This document shows, piece by piece, positions 1 through 8,173 of a DNA stretch of 64,000 nucleotides (position 1 is the first letter of the stretch; the number at the start of each line of letters is the position of its first letter). The stretch covers positions 1 through 64,000 of the forward strand of contig NZ_JAUOPD010000011.1 of NCBI RefSeq assembly GCF_030546745.1. Direction: 5' to 3'. This DNA comes from Thalassotalea sp. 1_MG-2023. GTDB taxonomy: Bacteria; Pseudomonadota; Gammaproteobacteria; Enterobacterales; Alteromonadaceae. The translations under genes were made by a program, and so were the position numbers. The notes below the pieces were generated by a model. That model had not been told where the DNA came from and ran no database searches. It worked only from the letters and a program-made list of their open reading frames with translations.

Positions 1-74
1 GTTTGAGGCAGTGATGTAGCGAGCAACCATGGGTCATTGGCTGATTTTCTATAAACCTTATTGGTTTTAGAAAG

Positions 75-116
75 CCTGGACTTCCCAGGTTTCACTAGAC
101 ATCTAGCACCTGGGAA
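75..116. repeat. Competing inverted repeats upstream of glsA
   Basis: TTCCCAGGT at 82-90 pairs perfectly with ACCTGGGAA at 108-116, enclosing a second small stem formed by CTAG at 95-98 and 103-106. CCTGG at 75-79 can instead pair with CCAGG at 85-89, so the two hairpins exclude each other. No T-tract follows, so it is not an ordinary rho-independent terminator. It lies about 160 bases before the glsA start. Its role is unknown: it may be the 3' end of an upstream unit, a leader structure, or a remnant of a dispersed repeat. Confidence 0.45.
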
Positions 117-274
117 AATTCAAAACAAAGAATTCAGAGTAATACAGATAAAATAAATCAAGATTGCATTATGCTTAGCCACGCTAAACCAAAGTGATTG
201 TTTTACTGGGGTATCTATCAATGTCTAATTATGTAAAATAGCCACTTCTGTAAAGGTCAACGCAAGCTCAATCA

Positions 275-1204
275 ATGAATAAAGATTTATCGAATTTACG
301 CGAAAAATTACAAGCACTTTTATTGGCCCAACGTGACAAGAGCGCTCGTGGTAATGTCGCTGATTACATCCCTGCTTTAGCAGAGGTAGATCCGAACTTA
401 ATGGGGGCAGCTATTGCAACAATTGATGGGGACTTTGTTGGTGTAGGTGATTATCAACATGCTTTTTCAATTCAAAGCATTTCAAAAGTGTTTGGCTTAG
501 TCATGGCGATGAACCGCGTAGGCGATGCACTATGGCAACGAGTAAACATGGAGCCTTCTGGGCAACCATTTAATTCGATCATACAACTTGAGTGGGAAAA
601 AGGTATTCCTCGTAACCCCGTGATTAACGCTGGTGCTATTTTAATTTCAGACGTTTTAGTGAGTCATTATTCTGCAAGTAAACTTGCCTTTATCAGCTTT
701 TTACGCACTATTGCCAATGACGAAGATATTCATATTGATCATGATGTATTTCAATCAGAGCTTGCTCATGGTAATCGCAATGCGGCATTAGCATACTTAA
801 TGAAAAGTTTTAATAATATTGAAGCTGAGGTGCCTGATGTGCTTGAACATTACTTTACCCAATGTTCTGTCACCATGAATTGCCAACAACTAGCGCAAAG
901 CTTATTATTTCTAGCCAATAAAGGGGTTAATCCTTTAAACAATACTGCTGTGTGCACACGAAAGGAAGCCCATAGAGTTAATGCCATTTTATCAACAAGT
1001 GGTATGTACGACCAATCAGGGGAATTTGCCTTCTCTGTAGGTTTACCGGCTAAAAGTGGCGTAGGCGGTGGAATTGTCGCGATTGTACCGAATTTCGGTG
1101 TAATTTGCGCATGGAGTCCGCCATTAAATAGTTTTGGCAATTCAGTTGTCGGGATGAATTTTATCGCTGGGCTTGCTGAAGAGCTGGGACTCTCTATTTA
1201 TTAG
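275..1204 (+). CDS. glsA: Glutaminase (class A/B serine-dependent)
   Basis: Hydrolyses L-glutamine to glutamate and ammonia in the cytoplasm. The 309-residue length matches the bacterial glutaminase family of the beta-lactamase-like fold. The nucleophile motif QSISK is present, giving Ser68-x-x-Lys71, followed by the NAGAI segment and a glycine-rich SGVGGGI stretch near residue 265, all typical of the family. The ATG at 275 is preceded by an AAAGG-like ribosome binding site about 18-22 bases upstream, which is far, but no better start is visible. The gene stands alone: inverted repeats lie both upstream (75-116) and directly downstream (1214-1271). Confidence in the family is high; any specific physiological role, such as acid resistance, is not shown by the sequence. 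Confidence 0.95.
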   Translation: MNKDLSNLREKLQALLLAQRDKSARGNVADYIPALAEVDPNLMGAAIATIDGDFVGVGDYQHAFSIQSISKVFGLVMAMNRVGDALWQRVNMEPSGQPFNSIIQLEWEKGIPRNPVINAGAILISDVLVSHYSASKLAFISFLRTIANDEDIHIDHDVFQSELAHGNRNAALAYLMKSFNNIEAEVPDVLEHYFTQCSVTMNCQQLAQSLLFLANKGVNPLNNTAVCTRKEAHRVNAILSTSGMYDQSGEFAFSVGLPAKSGVGGGIVAIVPNFGVICAWSPPLNSFGNSVVGMNFIAGLAEELGLSIY

Positions 1205-1516
1205 CATTTTAATGAGAAACAAACTCAAACGTTATTTACCGTGCGATCACTCCTTAGTTGGTTTGTTTCTCTAAATATATGTGGGGTGTTGGTTGTATAT
1301 TATTTATTCATGCTTTATACTCCGCCAACAGATTGATATTCCCTCTCACAAATAATCTGATTATTCCTATTGTAATGTCTTTCCTAGCTCCAGTTAGCCA
1401 TCTTTAGAAAACTAAGTAATTGCTTATCGAATTTTTCGATTGATTTCACGCTATTGTTTCGATGCAGCAATATTTTTATATATTGGCAATATTGCCTTCT
1501 ATTTTCGAGATTTTAT
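1205..1516. other. Intergenic region with inverted repeats
   Basis: No convincing gene in these 312 bases. GAGAAACAAAC at 1214-1224 pairs perfectly with GTTTGTTTCTC at 1261-1271 around a 36-base loop, starting ten bases after the glsA stop. There is no following T-run, so it is at best an atypical terminator. A 12-bp perfect palindrome GGCAATATTGCC lies at 1485-1496, 20 bases before the next small gene, and could be an operator. The rest is AT-rich with no other feature I can support. Confidence 0.5.
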
Positions 1517-1681
1517 ATGTCTTATAATTATAACGGACAACAGATCCGGATAATGCAACCTGTGCATTCAATTTCTGTTAATAAAAACCGAGCGGTGGTG
1601 AACCATAAAAGTGGTTCAAGCGTCATTAGCTTTGCAAACTCTATTGATTTTAAAGCTTTTCTTATTTGGCTTGCTCAATAG
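1517..1681 (+). CDS. Small hypothetical protein, 54 aa
   Basis: I do not recognise this protein. A longer frame opens at 1454, but the ATG at 1517 gives a more protein-like product beginning MSYNYNGQQIR. The product has no signal peptide or membrane segment. It is rich in Asn, Ser, Val and Lys and ends in a hydrophobic FLIWLAQ tail. It lies 66 bases before a second unknown gene on the same strand, so the two may form one unit. A palindrome at 1485-1496 sits just upstream. It could be a non-coding frame; the intermediate confidence reflects its short length and lack of a clear ribosome binding site. Confidence 0.4.
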   Translation: MSYNYNGQQIRIMQPVHSISVNKNRAVVNHKSGSSVISFANSIDFKAFLIWLAQ

Positions 1682-1747
1682 TAATATTCAAAAGCTACAT
1701 TTCCCACCCTCGCTCAACTTAACACTAAACCTATATTGAGATTTACC

Positions 1748-2200
1748 ATGTACACCCTCAACGACCTTGAACGTATTAATCAAGTGCTTGTTCCGCTAAA
1801 AGAAACAGCAGACAGAGAGCGTCAAGCTATTTGGGGGTTAACAGGCTATATCGATACACCACACATTGACGCCTACAATAAAGTTTGTGTTGAAAAAGCA
1901 CGAATGCTAAAAACATTAAAAGAACAAAGCTTATTACCTTATTCAAATGTTGAAGTGATCAGTGAGGTGTTAATGATTAAATTTAAAACAGCCAAAAGTG
2001 CTCAGGTATGTGAATATAACGATGAACAATATCAGTGCCGTTTTGCCCCATTAAAACTAAGTAAGTCAGGTAAAATAGTACGAAAATGGGCAAAATACTG
2101 GTTGAAATTATTACCCAACGGCAGTGTTGATGTGCAATGGCAAAATGAAGTCAAAGAAATTTGGCCTGAATATTTCATTATTAGGACTGTGGAAGGATAA
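1748..2200 (+). CDS. Hypothetical protein, 150 aa
   Basis: I do not recognise this family. The open frame extends back to a TTG at 1736, but the ATG at 1748 (MYTLNDLERINQ) has a GAG purine motif at 1738-1740 and is the likelier start. The N-terminal third is charged and probably helical, with many Lys, Glu and Arg. The C-terminal half is rich in Lys and Trp with alternating hydrophobics (KWAKYWLKLL, VQWQNEVKEIWPEY), suggesting beta structure. There is no signal peptide or membrane helix, so a soluble cytoplasmic protein is likely. It is tail to tail with the EAL response regulator gene. Confidence 0.6.
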   Translation: MYTLNDLERINQVLVPLKETADRERQAIWGLTGYIDTPHIDAYNKVCVEKARMLKTLKEQSLLPYSNVEVISEVLMIKFKTAKSAQVCEYNDEQYQCRFAPLKLSKSGKIVRKWAKYWLKLLPNGSVDVQWQNEVKEIWPEYFIIRTVEG

Positions 2201-2261
2201 ATACCAATCTTATCCATCAGCCAGCTACTGGAATTAACGCTGCGATAAATTTATCGTTACC

Positions 2262-3476
2262 TTAAGACGATAATTCACGTTGAATGGCTTTACGATGTTC
2301 ACCTAATTCATATTTAATCCAATCAATCAAATCGCTAGGCGCCATAGGTTTCGCAAAATAATAACCTTGCACTAAATCGACATCTAACTGATAAATAAAC
2401 TTATAATCATCTAAGTACTCTACACCTTCGGCGACCGTTGTTAATTGTAAATCTTTACTTAATGCAACCGTACTTTTCAAAATGGCTTGTTGGTGTGGAT
2501 TGGTAGATACATTATCAACAAGAATTCTATCTAGCTTCAACTCTGTCGAGGGAACTCTTGACAGTTGCTGAGCATTTGCGAACCCTGTACCATAATCATC
2601 AATTGCCAAATTAAACCCTTTAAGCCTCAGTGTTGCAAGCGTTTGAATAGCTTTTGATACTTCACCTGAAAGTGCGTTTTCCGTAATTTCTAACACAATA
2701 TCTTTAGGAGCAATATTGAAACGTTCTACCTGTTTAAAGATCTGTTCTGCTAACTGTGTGTCCGCTAACGATAAAGGTGATAAATTAAAAGATAAATGAA
2801 AATTTAATCCACGTTCTTGCCACTGCTTTTTTTCGTGTAATGCAATATCAAATAAATATTCAGTTAATTGAGAAATCACACCAAAACGTTCTGCTGCATC
2901 TATAAATTGAACCGGTGAAATCATTCCACGCTCTGGATGATGCCACCGAGATAAAGCTTCAACACCTTTTAATAATAACCCTTTAACCGTTAATTTTGGT
3001 TGGTAATAAAGTGTGATTTCACGATTATCCATAGCTTGAAGCAAGTCTTCTTTAGTTAATTCTTCATTGACTATTTTCTTACTTACTTTAACAAAGTCAT
3101 TGGTCATTCTGTTTAAGCTAATGGTTAGATCTTCTTCTTTCATTGGTTTTTGAAAAGTACCTACAACTGATAAACCGTCGCTTTCAGCCATAGTACCAAT
3201 ACTTAGTATTAACGAAGGATCTTTTGAACTTAAAATAATCACCGCGCCAACTAATTTACGTTCAGCTATTTGACTAACTAACTCAACTCCATCCATCACT
3301 GGCATTTCTAAATCGATAAATACAAGATCAAATTGATTGGCTGTCAACATATCTAGTGCGACTTGACCATTCTCCGCACTTTCGATATTGATCACACCTT
3401 GCTGACGACACAACTCAATAACATGGTTGCGTTGTACTTTACTATCGTCTACTACAAGTACTTTTGTTTTATTCAT
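2262..3476 (-). CDS. Response regulator with EAL c-di-GMP phosphodiesterase domain
   Basis: A 404-residue two-domain protein, predicted to turn a phosphorylation signal into c-di-GMP hydrolysis. Residues 1-125 form a receiver domain with acidic pair D10/D11, phospho-acceptor D55 (FIDLEMP) and Lys110 (FQKP). Residues about 145-390 form an EAL domain: E173-A-L in VEALSRW, then FNLSP, EITE, IDDYGTG, LKLDR, VAEGVE and QGYYFAKP. All motifs that bind metal and substrate in active enzymes can be recognised, so catalytic activity is expected. It is the last gene of the chemosensory operon, 30 bases after cheB, and is a plausible output of its CheA kinase. A phospho-relay from this CheA is inferred from context only. 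Confidence 0.93.
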   Translation of the reverse strand: MNKTKVLVVDDSKVQRNHVIELCRQQGVINIESAENGQVALDMLTANQFDLVFIDLEMPVMDGVELVSQIAERKLVGAVIILSSKDPSLILSIGTMAESDGLSVVGTFQKPMKEEDLTISLNRMTNDFVKVSKKIVNEELTKEDLLQAMDNREITLYYQPKLTVKGLLLKGVEALSRWHHPERGMISPVQFIDAAERFGVISQLTEYLFDIALHEKKQWQERGLNFHLSFNLSPLSLADTQLAEQIFKQVERFNIAPKDIVLEITENALSGEVSKAIQTLATLRLKGFNLAIDDYGTGFANAQQLSRVPSTELKLDRILVDNVSTNPHQQAILKSTVALSKDLQLTTVAEGVEYLDDYKFIYQLDVDLVQGYYFAKPMAPSDLIDWIKYELGEHRKAIQRELSS

Positions 3477-3506
3477 CTACTTACCTTATAAGCCTTGTTT
3501 TTCAGA

Positions 3507-4583
3507 CTAATTTATAAATTTAACCATGTCATCTAAATCAACTATCTCTTTTGCAGCATTTAATTTGATTGCTTCCTTAGGCATGCCAAACACCACAGAA
3601 GACTTTTCATTCTGGGCAACAGTTTTACTGCCCGACACTTTCATGGCTAATAGCCCTTTAGCCCCATCATTCCCCATACCAGTGAGAATGATCCCTGTAG
3701 CATTTTGTTTAACATGAGCCGCTAGCGAATTAAATAACACATCAACAGACGGGCAGTGTCGGTTAACCGCAGGCCCTTCTGAAACAATAGTAATATATTG
3801 ACCACCGGATCTTTTCACCTGAATATGCTTACCTCCTGGCGCTATTAATACGTGGCCTGGAATTATCCTGTCACCAGAAGAAGCTTCTTTTATTTCAACT
3901 GCACAAATCGAATTTAACCGTTCAGCAAATGCAGCAGTAAACTTTTCAGGCATATGCTGCACTATAACAATGCCTGGGCAAGTTCTAGGTAATTGTGTTA
4001 ATACTTTCTCCAAAGCAATTGTCCCTCCTGTTGAGGAACCAATACCAACCACACGGTCAGTTGTTTTCGCCAGACTTGCTAAGTCTGTATCCAAAGGCAT
4101 ATTCATAGATTCGTGACTAAAATCATCTTGTTTTTTTACTTTATCTTCAGTTAACGCCGATACTTGTCGTTTTACTCGACGAATTTTAGCTACTGAAGCT
4201 GCTCTTACTACCGTTATAATTTCTTTACCTGAGCTTTCTAAAAAGTTTTTCACCCCTATTGTTGGCTTAGTGATAATTTCAAAAGCGCCTGCTGCCAATG
4301 CTGAAAGTGATAATTCAGCTCCATGTTCAGCTAATGATGAACAAATAATTACGGGGGTTGGCTTTTCTGCCATTATTTTTTTTAAAAAAGTGATCCCATC
4401 CATTCGCGGCATTTCAATATCAAGAATGACAACATCTGGCCATTGCTTTTGCATTTTGTCATACGCAAAAATTGGATCGTTAGCAACGGCATAAACATTA
4501 ATGTCACTTACCTGATTTAACACTGATGAAATAACCTGACGAACCACTGCTGAATCATCAACAATCATTACTTGTATACTCAT
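3507..4583 (-). CDS. cheB: Chemotaxis response regulator protein-glutamate methylesterase CheB
   Basis: Removes methyl groups from glutamates of the chemoreceptors and so provides adaptation. The N-terminal receiver domain carries D9/D10 and phospho-acceptor D55 (ILDIEMP). After a variable linker of about 60 residues comes the methylesterase domain with the catalytic Ser in GIGSSTGG, the His in VQHMPEKF and the Asp in GMGNDGAKG. The 358-residue length is normal. It follows cheD by 21 bases and precedes the EAL response regulator in the same operon. As in other CheB proteins, phosphorylation by CheA should activate the esterase. Confidence 0.96.
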   Translation of the reverse strand: MSIQVMIVDDSAVVRQVISSVLNQVSDINVYAVANDPIFAYDKMQKQWPDVVILDIEMPRMDGITFLKKIMAEKPTPVIICSSLAEHGAELSLSALAAGAFEIITKPTIGVKNFLESSGKEIITVVRAASVAKIRRVKRQVSALTEDKVKKQDDFSHESMNMPLDTDLASLAKTTDRVVGIGSSTGGTIALEKVLTQLPRTCPGIVIVQHMPEKFTAAFAERLNSICAVEIKEASSGDRIIPGHVLIAPGGKHIQVKRSGGQYITIVSEGPAVNRHCPSVDVLFNSLAAHVKQNATGIILTGMGNDGAKGLLAMKVSGSKTVAQNEKSSVVFGMPKEAIKLNAAKEIVDLDDMVKFIN

Positions 4584-4604
4584 AGCACCATCTCCAAAGG
4601 TTGC

Positions 4605-5081
4605 TTACGCGTTACTTTCTTGTTGATAACGTCTTAAATATACTTCACCAGTATCTAGATCTAAGGTAATTGTTCGACAGATATTTTCCAAAACATCTTC
4701 TTCCTCTACAGTCAGCTTATTTTGCTTTATCCACCGTTTAGCAAGCGATACATTTTTATCGCCTATTGAAGGGGAAGCTTTACGCGTATACATATTTGCC
4801 CCACCATATAAAGCTAATTTATATTCATTCATATTTGCATGTGCACGCATTTTTTGACTTAAAAACTCCAAGGCATCTTCACCATACTTATAACTTGCAA
4901 TATGCGGTTGATATTCCGTTAAACCTTCAGGATGAGCAATTAAATAGTGGCACATACCACCAATTTTTAAACGTTGATGCCATACCGTAACGGCTACACA
5001 AGAGCCTAATAGCGTTTTAATCTTACAGGGACTGCTACCAAAATAGGTTTCCCCCGCTTGAATATTTATTTCATTTTGCAC
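4605..5081 (-). CDS. cheD: Chemoreceptor glutamine deamidase CheD
   Basis: Deamidates glutamines in the methylation helices of chemoreceptors to glutamate. At 158 residues it has the normal family length. The catalytic Cys28 (LLGSCVAV) and His45 (GGMCHYL) are 17 residues apart, the spacing known for CheD. It lies between cheR and cheB, completing an adaptation module cheR-cheD-cheB. Its presence suggests that receptors of this cluster, such as the neighbouring 562-residue one, are made with glutamines that require processing. Confidence 0.94.
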   Translation of the reverse strand: MQNEINIQAGETYFGSSPCKIKTLLGSCVAVTVWHQRLKIGGMCHYLIAHPEGLTEYQPHIASYKYGEDALEFLSQKMRAHANMNEYKLALYGGANMYTRKASPSIGDKNVSLAKRWIKQNKLTVEEEDVLENICRTITLDLDTGEVYLRRYQQESNA

Positions 5082-5106
5082 TTATACCTACCTTCAACCT
5101 ATAACG

Positions 5107-5931
5107 TTAATTCCGCTGGTAAATTGCTGGTTGAACAATATTAAAATCATGTGACAACCCATGTAATGTTTCTGAGTGACTAATGAAAAGCCAACCTTTA
5201 GGGTTTAATATTGTTTGGATGTTATCAATAATTTTTTGTCTTGTTTCATCAGTAAAATAAATCATCACATTGCGAATAAAAATTAAATCTACCATCCCTA
5301 TTGGCGACATATCATCAAGTAAATTAAAGGTAAAATACTGAACTTTATTTCGAATGTTTGGTTTTACACGCATAAACCCTTGAAACTCATCAATACCTTT
5401 CATACAAAACTCTTTTCGGTAATGTGCGGGTAAAAATCGCGCTCTTTCATCGTTATATATACCTTTTCTAGCATGCGTTAATACACTGTTATTTACATCT
5501 GAAGCCATTAATTGCCAAGACGACCCACAATGATATTGCATTAACATTGCAATACTGTACGGTTCTTCACCTGTTGAGGCTGCCGCACTCCAAATTTTAA
5601 ACGTTTTATTTACCGATATGTTTGGTAAAATTTTTTGTTGTAAAAATTCAAAATGTTTCTCTTCACGAAAAAAAAATGTTTCATTCGTTGTGATCAGTTC
5701 TAATGCTTTCTCTAACTCTTTTGTATGCTCTAAATGATTAATGTAATTAAAGTAGTCTCTAAAATTATTTAACTGCAAAGCAATTAGTCGTTTAAATAAC
5801 CTATGGCCTAGCATCACCCGCTTATGCGCGGGTAAATTAATTCCAAGCCGGTTATGTGCTAACGTTTGAAAAAGAGAAAACTCTTCTTTTGTTGGTATGT
5901 TTTCTCTTGTCGTTGTGCCCATCGCTACCAA
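5107..5931 (-). CDS. cheR: Chemoreceptor glutamate methyltransferase CheR
   Basis: Transfers methyl groups from S-adenosylmethionine to receptor glutamates. The 274-residue protein has the helical N-terminal domain, the NETFFFREEKHF block, and the S-adenosylmethionine binding segment WSAAASTGEEPYS, followed by DLIFIRNVMIYF and the FISHSETL end, all typical of CheR. The start follows the receptor gene stop by only three bases, so the two are probably translationally coupled. The receptor's C-terminus does not show the NWETF-like pentapeptide that tethers CheR in enterobacteria. Confidence 0.96.
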   Translation of the reverse strand: MVAMGTTTRENIPTKEEFSLFQTLAHNRLGINLPAHKRVMLGHRLFKRLIALQLNNFRDYFNYINHLEHTKELEKALELITTNETFFFREEKHFEFLQQKILPNISVNKTFKIWSAAASTGEEPYSIAMLMQYHCGSSWQLMASDVNNSVLTHARKGIYNDERARFLPAHYRKEFCMKGIDEFQGFMRVKPNIRNKVQYFTFNLLDDMSPIGMVDLIFIRNVMIYFTDETRQKIIDNIQTILNPKGWLFISHSETLHGLSHDFNIVQPAIYQRN

Positions 5932-5934
5932 TGA

Positions 5935-7623
5935 CTACTCATAATCAACAAACTTTGCGTCGTCACTGTCTTTCGAGGCAGCCTTTTGAGCATGCATTGA
6001 CACATTAGCCGAAGTGTTAGCATTCGCTTTAGCTATTTTACGATCTTGCGAAGCTCGAGATGCAAAAGCCGCAGCTTGTTGTTGATCACTAACAGAAAGC
6101 TTAAAATAGTTTACCGAGTCTTGTAGGCTCACCGCTTGAATATTCATTTCTTCTGACGTTGCACTTAATTGCTCTGAAGCAGCAGCATTATGTTGCATGG
6201 TTTGATTAACTTGAGAAATCGCTTCATTAATTTGATGCACGCCTGTTGCTTGCTCTGCAGAGGCGGCGGCTATTTCTTGAACTAAGTCTGCCGTTTTATT
6301 AATAGAAGGCACCATCTCTTGTAATGACTTACCCGCCTTATCTGCTCGTTGTACGCTGTCTTTCGCCAACTCACCAATCTCTTGTGCTGCTACTTGGCTT
6401 CGTTCCGCAAGTTTCCGCACTTCAGATGCAACCACCGCAAATCCTTTACCGTGATCTCCTGCCCGCCCAGCTTCTATAGCCGCATTTAATGCCAACAAGT
6501 TTGTTTGATAAGCAATATCATCTATCACGCTGATTCGCTCAGCAATTTTTTGCATGGCATTAACTGTTTCTGATACTGCTGCACCACCTGATGTAGCTTC
6601 TGTTGAAGCTTGTTGCGCCATACCATCAGTTATTCCAGCATTTTCATTGTTTTGAGAAATCGACGCAGACATCTGCTCCATTGATGCGGAAGTTTCTTCT
6701 ACACTTGCTGCTTGTACCGAAGCACCTTTCGCAATTGTTTGAGCTGTAGAGTTCACTTGTGATGATGCTGCGCTTAATGCTTCAGATGAAGCTCTAACTT
6801 CAGTAATAACATTCGATAGTTGTTTTTTCATATTGTTAATACTCATCAATAACGAACCTTTATCATTGGCTTGTAATTGAATATCAACACTCAAATCACC
6901 CTGAGCAACTTTATTACAAATGTCAGCGGCATATCTTGGTTCACCGCCAAGCGTTTTAAATAAGTCCCAGAAAATAAAGGCCATTACCGTTAAGACCACT
7001 ACAGAGCCTATAAGTACAAAAAGCGTTAGTGATGTTTGTGCTGTTTTGTATTTTTCTGTCATTCTATTTTCAGTTTCAAGCACTATATTGTTGAAGTTTT
7101 CTTCAGTTTTTTCAGCAAGTTCTGTCATACCTTGGCTTGCTTGGCGATCTACGCCGCTCACGTTTTTATCTACTTTCTTACCCGTTAATTCATCGTTTGG
7201 ATCGAAGTTTGCTAACGCGGAAACATAAGCTTTTTTCAAATCACTATGTTCACTTTTAACATCTTCAAGCTTCGTGGTATCTAGGTTCAATGTTTTAGCT
7301 GCATCTATCGCTTTAGCTAAGTAAACTTGCACTTGATCAGAGTTTTGTTGAAACCGTGTCGTGTATTTCTGGTATTGTTCTGCATCGTTTCCGCGAATTA
7401 GCACATTTTTCCATTCTTGTACCTGAATTTTAAACAGTACATGGGCATGTGTAATTTCATTATAAAGCTCAACATTTTGCTTAACTCTAGTAAAGTCTTG
7501 CTCAATGGACTGATGAAAATCAGACAGCTTATTTAGTGACACTAAACCAAGCAATAATAAAGCAAGTGTCACTAGTACGCCTAAAAACAAGACCTTAACT
7601 TTCAGTGATAAATTTTTCAGCAT
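5935..7623 (-). CDS. Methyl-accepting chemotaxis protein with four-helix-bundle sensor
   Basis: Transmembrane chemoreceptor of 562 residues. TM1 lies at about residues 9-30, an approximately 160-residue all-helical periplasmic domain follows, then TM2 at about 198-220, a HAMP domain ([21 protein letters not shown]) and the cytoplasmic signalling coiled coil. The tip contains [20 protein letters not shown]; the usual AAIEAARAG is altered to GRAG, a small deviation at the kinase-contact region. The periplasmic part looks like a four-helix bundle ligand domain, so a small-molecule ligand is likely but unknown. The C-terminal tail ([11 protein letters not shown]) is acidic and lacks a clear CheR docking pentapeptide. 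It lies between cheW and cheR. Confidence 0.94.
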   Translation of the reverse strand: MLKNLSLKVKVLFLGVLVTLALLLLGLVSLNKLSDFHQSIEQDFTRVKQNVELYNEITHAHVLFKIQVQEWKNVLIRGNDAEQYQKYTTRFQQNSDQVQVYLAKAIDAAKTLNLDTTKLEDVKSEHSDLKKAYVSALANFDPNDELTGKKVDKNVSGVDRQASQGMTELAEKTEENFNNIVLETENRMTEKYKTAQTSLTLFVLIGSVVVLTVMAFIFWDLFKTLGGEPRYAADICNKVAQGDLSVDIQLQANDKGSLLMSINNMKKQLSNVITEVRASSEALSAASSQVNSTAQTIAKGASVQAASVEETSASMEQMSASISQNNENAGITDGMAQQASTEATSGGAAVSETVNAMQKIAERISVIDDIAYQTNLLALNAAIEAGRAGDHGKGFAVVASEVRKLAERSQVAAQEIGELAKDSVQRADKAGKSLQEMVPSINKTADLVQEIAAASAEQATGVHQINEAISQVNQTMQHNAAASEQLSATSEEMNIQAVSLQDSVNYFKLSVSDQQQAAAFASRASQDRKIAKANANTSANVSMHAQKAASKDSDDAKFVDYE

Positions 7624-7661
7624 GTGAGTTTCCTCTTGTACCTAATTGATACGTATATTAT

Positions 7662-8165
7662 TTATTGTAATTCCGCTTCAACTAAACTCGCTAATTCTAT
7701 AGGAGATAGCGTTTTTTCAGCATCAAGCAAAATAATAAATTCATCATTAACTTTTGCGATACCTTGAATAAATTCAGCCCGGATTTTGGCACCAAAAGCT
7801 GGTGCCTCTTCAACATCCGTAACGGGTAGTTCTACTACTTCGTTCACAGCATCAGCTAATAAACCAAGTACGCAATATTGCTCATAACCATGTAATTCAA
7901 TAACAATGACACATGTCCGCTTGTGAATTTTTATTGGCTCACGCCCTAAGCGCACTGATAGATCAATTACTGGCACAACTTCGCCGCGTAAATTAATCAC
8001 ACCAGATAAAAACTGAGGCATCAAGGGCACCTCTGTGATGCCCGCATACTCGATAATTTCTCTCGTTTGATGCAGTTCCATACCAAAATGTTCTTTACCT
8101 ATCGTAAAAGTAAGGTATTGGTTATGATGGGTTGAAGTACTCTGTTGCCGTTCAGTGTTTGCCAT
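7662..8165 (-). CDS. cheW: Chemotaxis coupling protein CheW
   Basis: Adaptor that links CheA to the receptors. At 167 residues it is a single CheW domain with the characteristic segments YLTFTIGKEHFGMEL, VPLMPQFLSGVINLRGEVVPVIDL and VNEVVELP. The first 17 residues form a polar Ser/Thr/His/Gln extension. It lies eight bases after cheA and upstream of the receptor gene, as expected for a dedicated core complex. Confidence 0.96.
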   Translation of the reverse strand: MANTERQQSTSTHHNQYLTFTIGKEHFGMELHQTREIIEYAGITEVPLMPQFLSGVINLRGEVVPVIDLSVRLGREPIKIHKRTCVIVIELHGYEQYCVLGLLADAVNEVVELPVTDVEEAPAFGAKIRAEFIQGIAKVNDEFIILLDAEKTLSPIELASLVEAELQ

Positions 8166-8173
8166 CGCTCCAC

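Noticed and set aside
1-40. Open minus-strand frame at the left window edge
   Set aside because: Only about a dozen codons to the edge with no start signal or recognisable sequence; cannot be supported as a gene end.
850-1140. 96-codon minus-strand frame inside glsA
   Set aside because: It lies wholly within a well-supported gene, has no ribosome binding site and its product is not protein-like; a shadow frame.
2243-2256. CGATAAATTTATCG palindrome between convergent genes
   Set aside because: AT-rich and loopless, no T-tract; too likely by chance in this base composition to call a terminator.
4766-4990. Plus-strand frame rich in His and Tyr inside cheD
   Set aside because: Composition is typical of an antisense shadow, and cheD is certain by its catalytic Cys and His.
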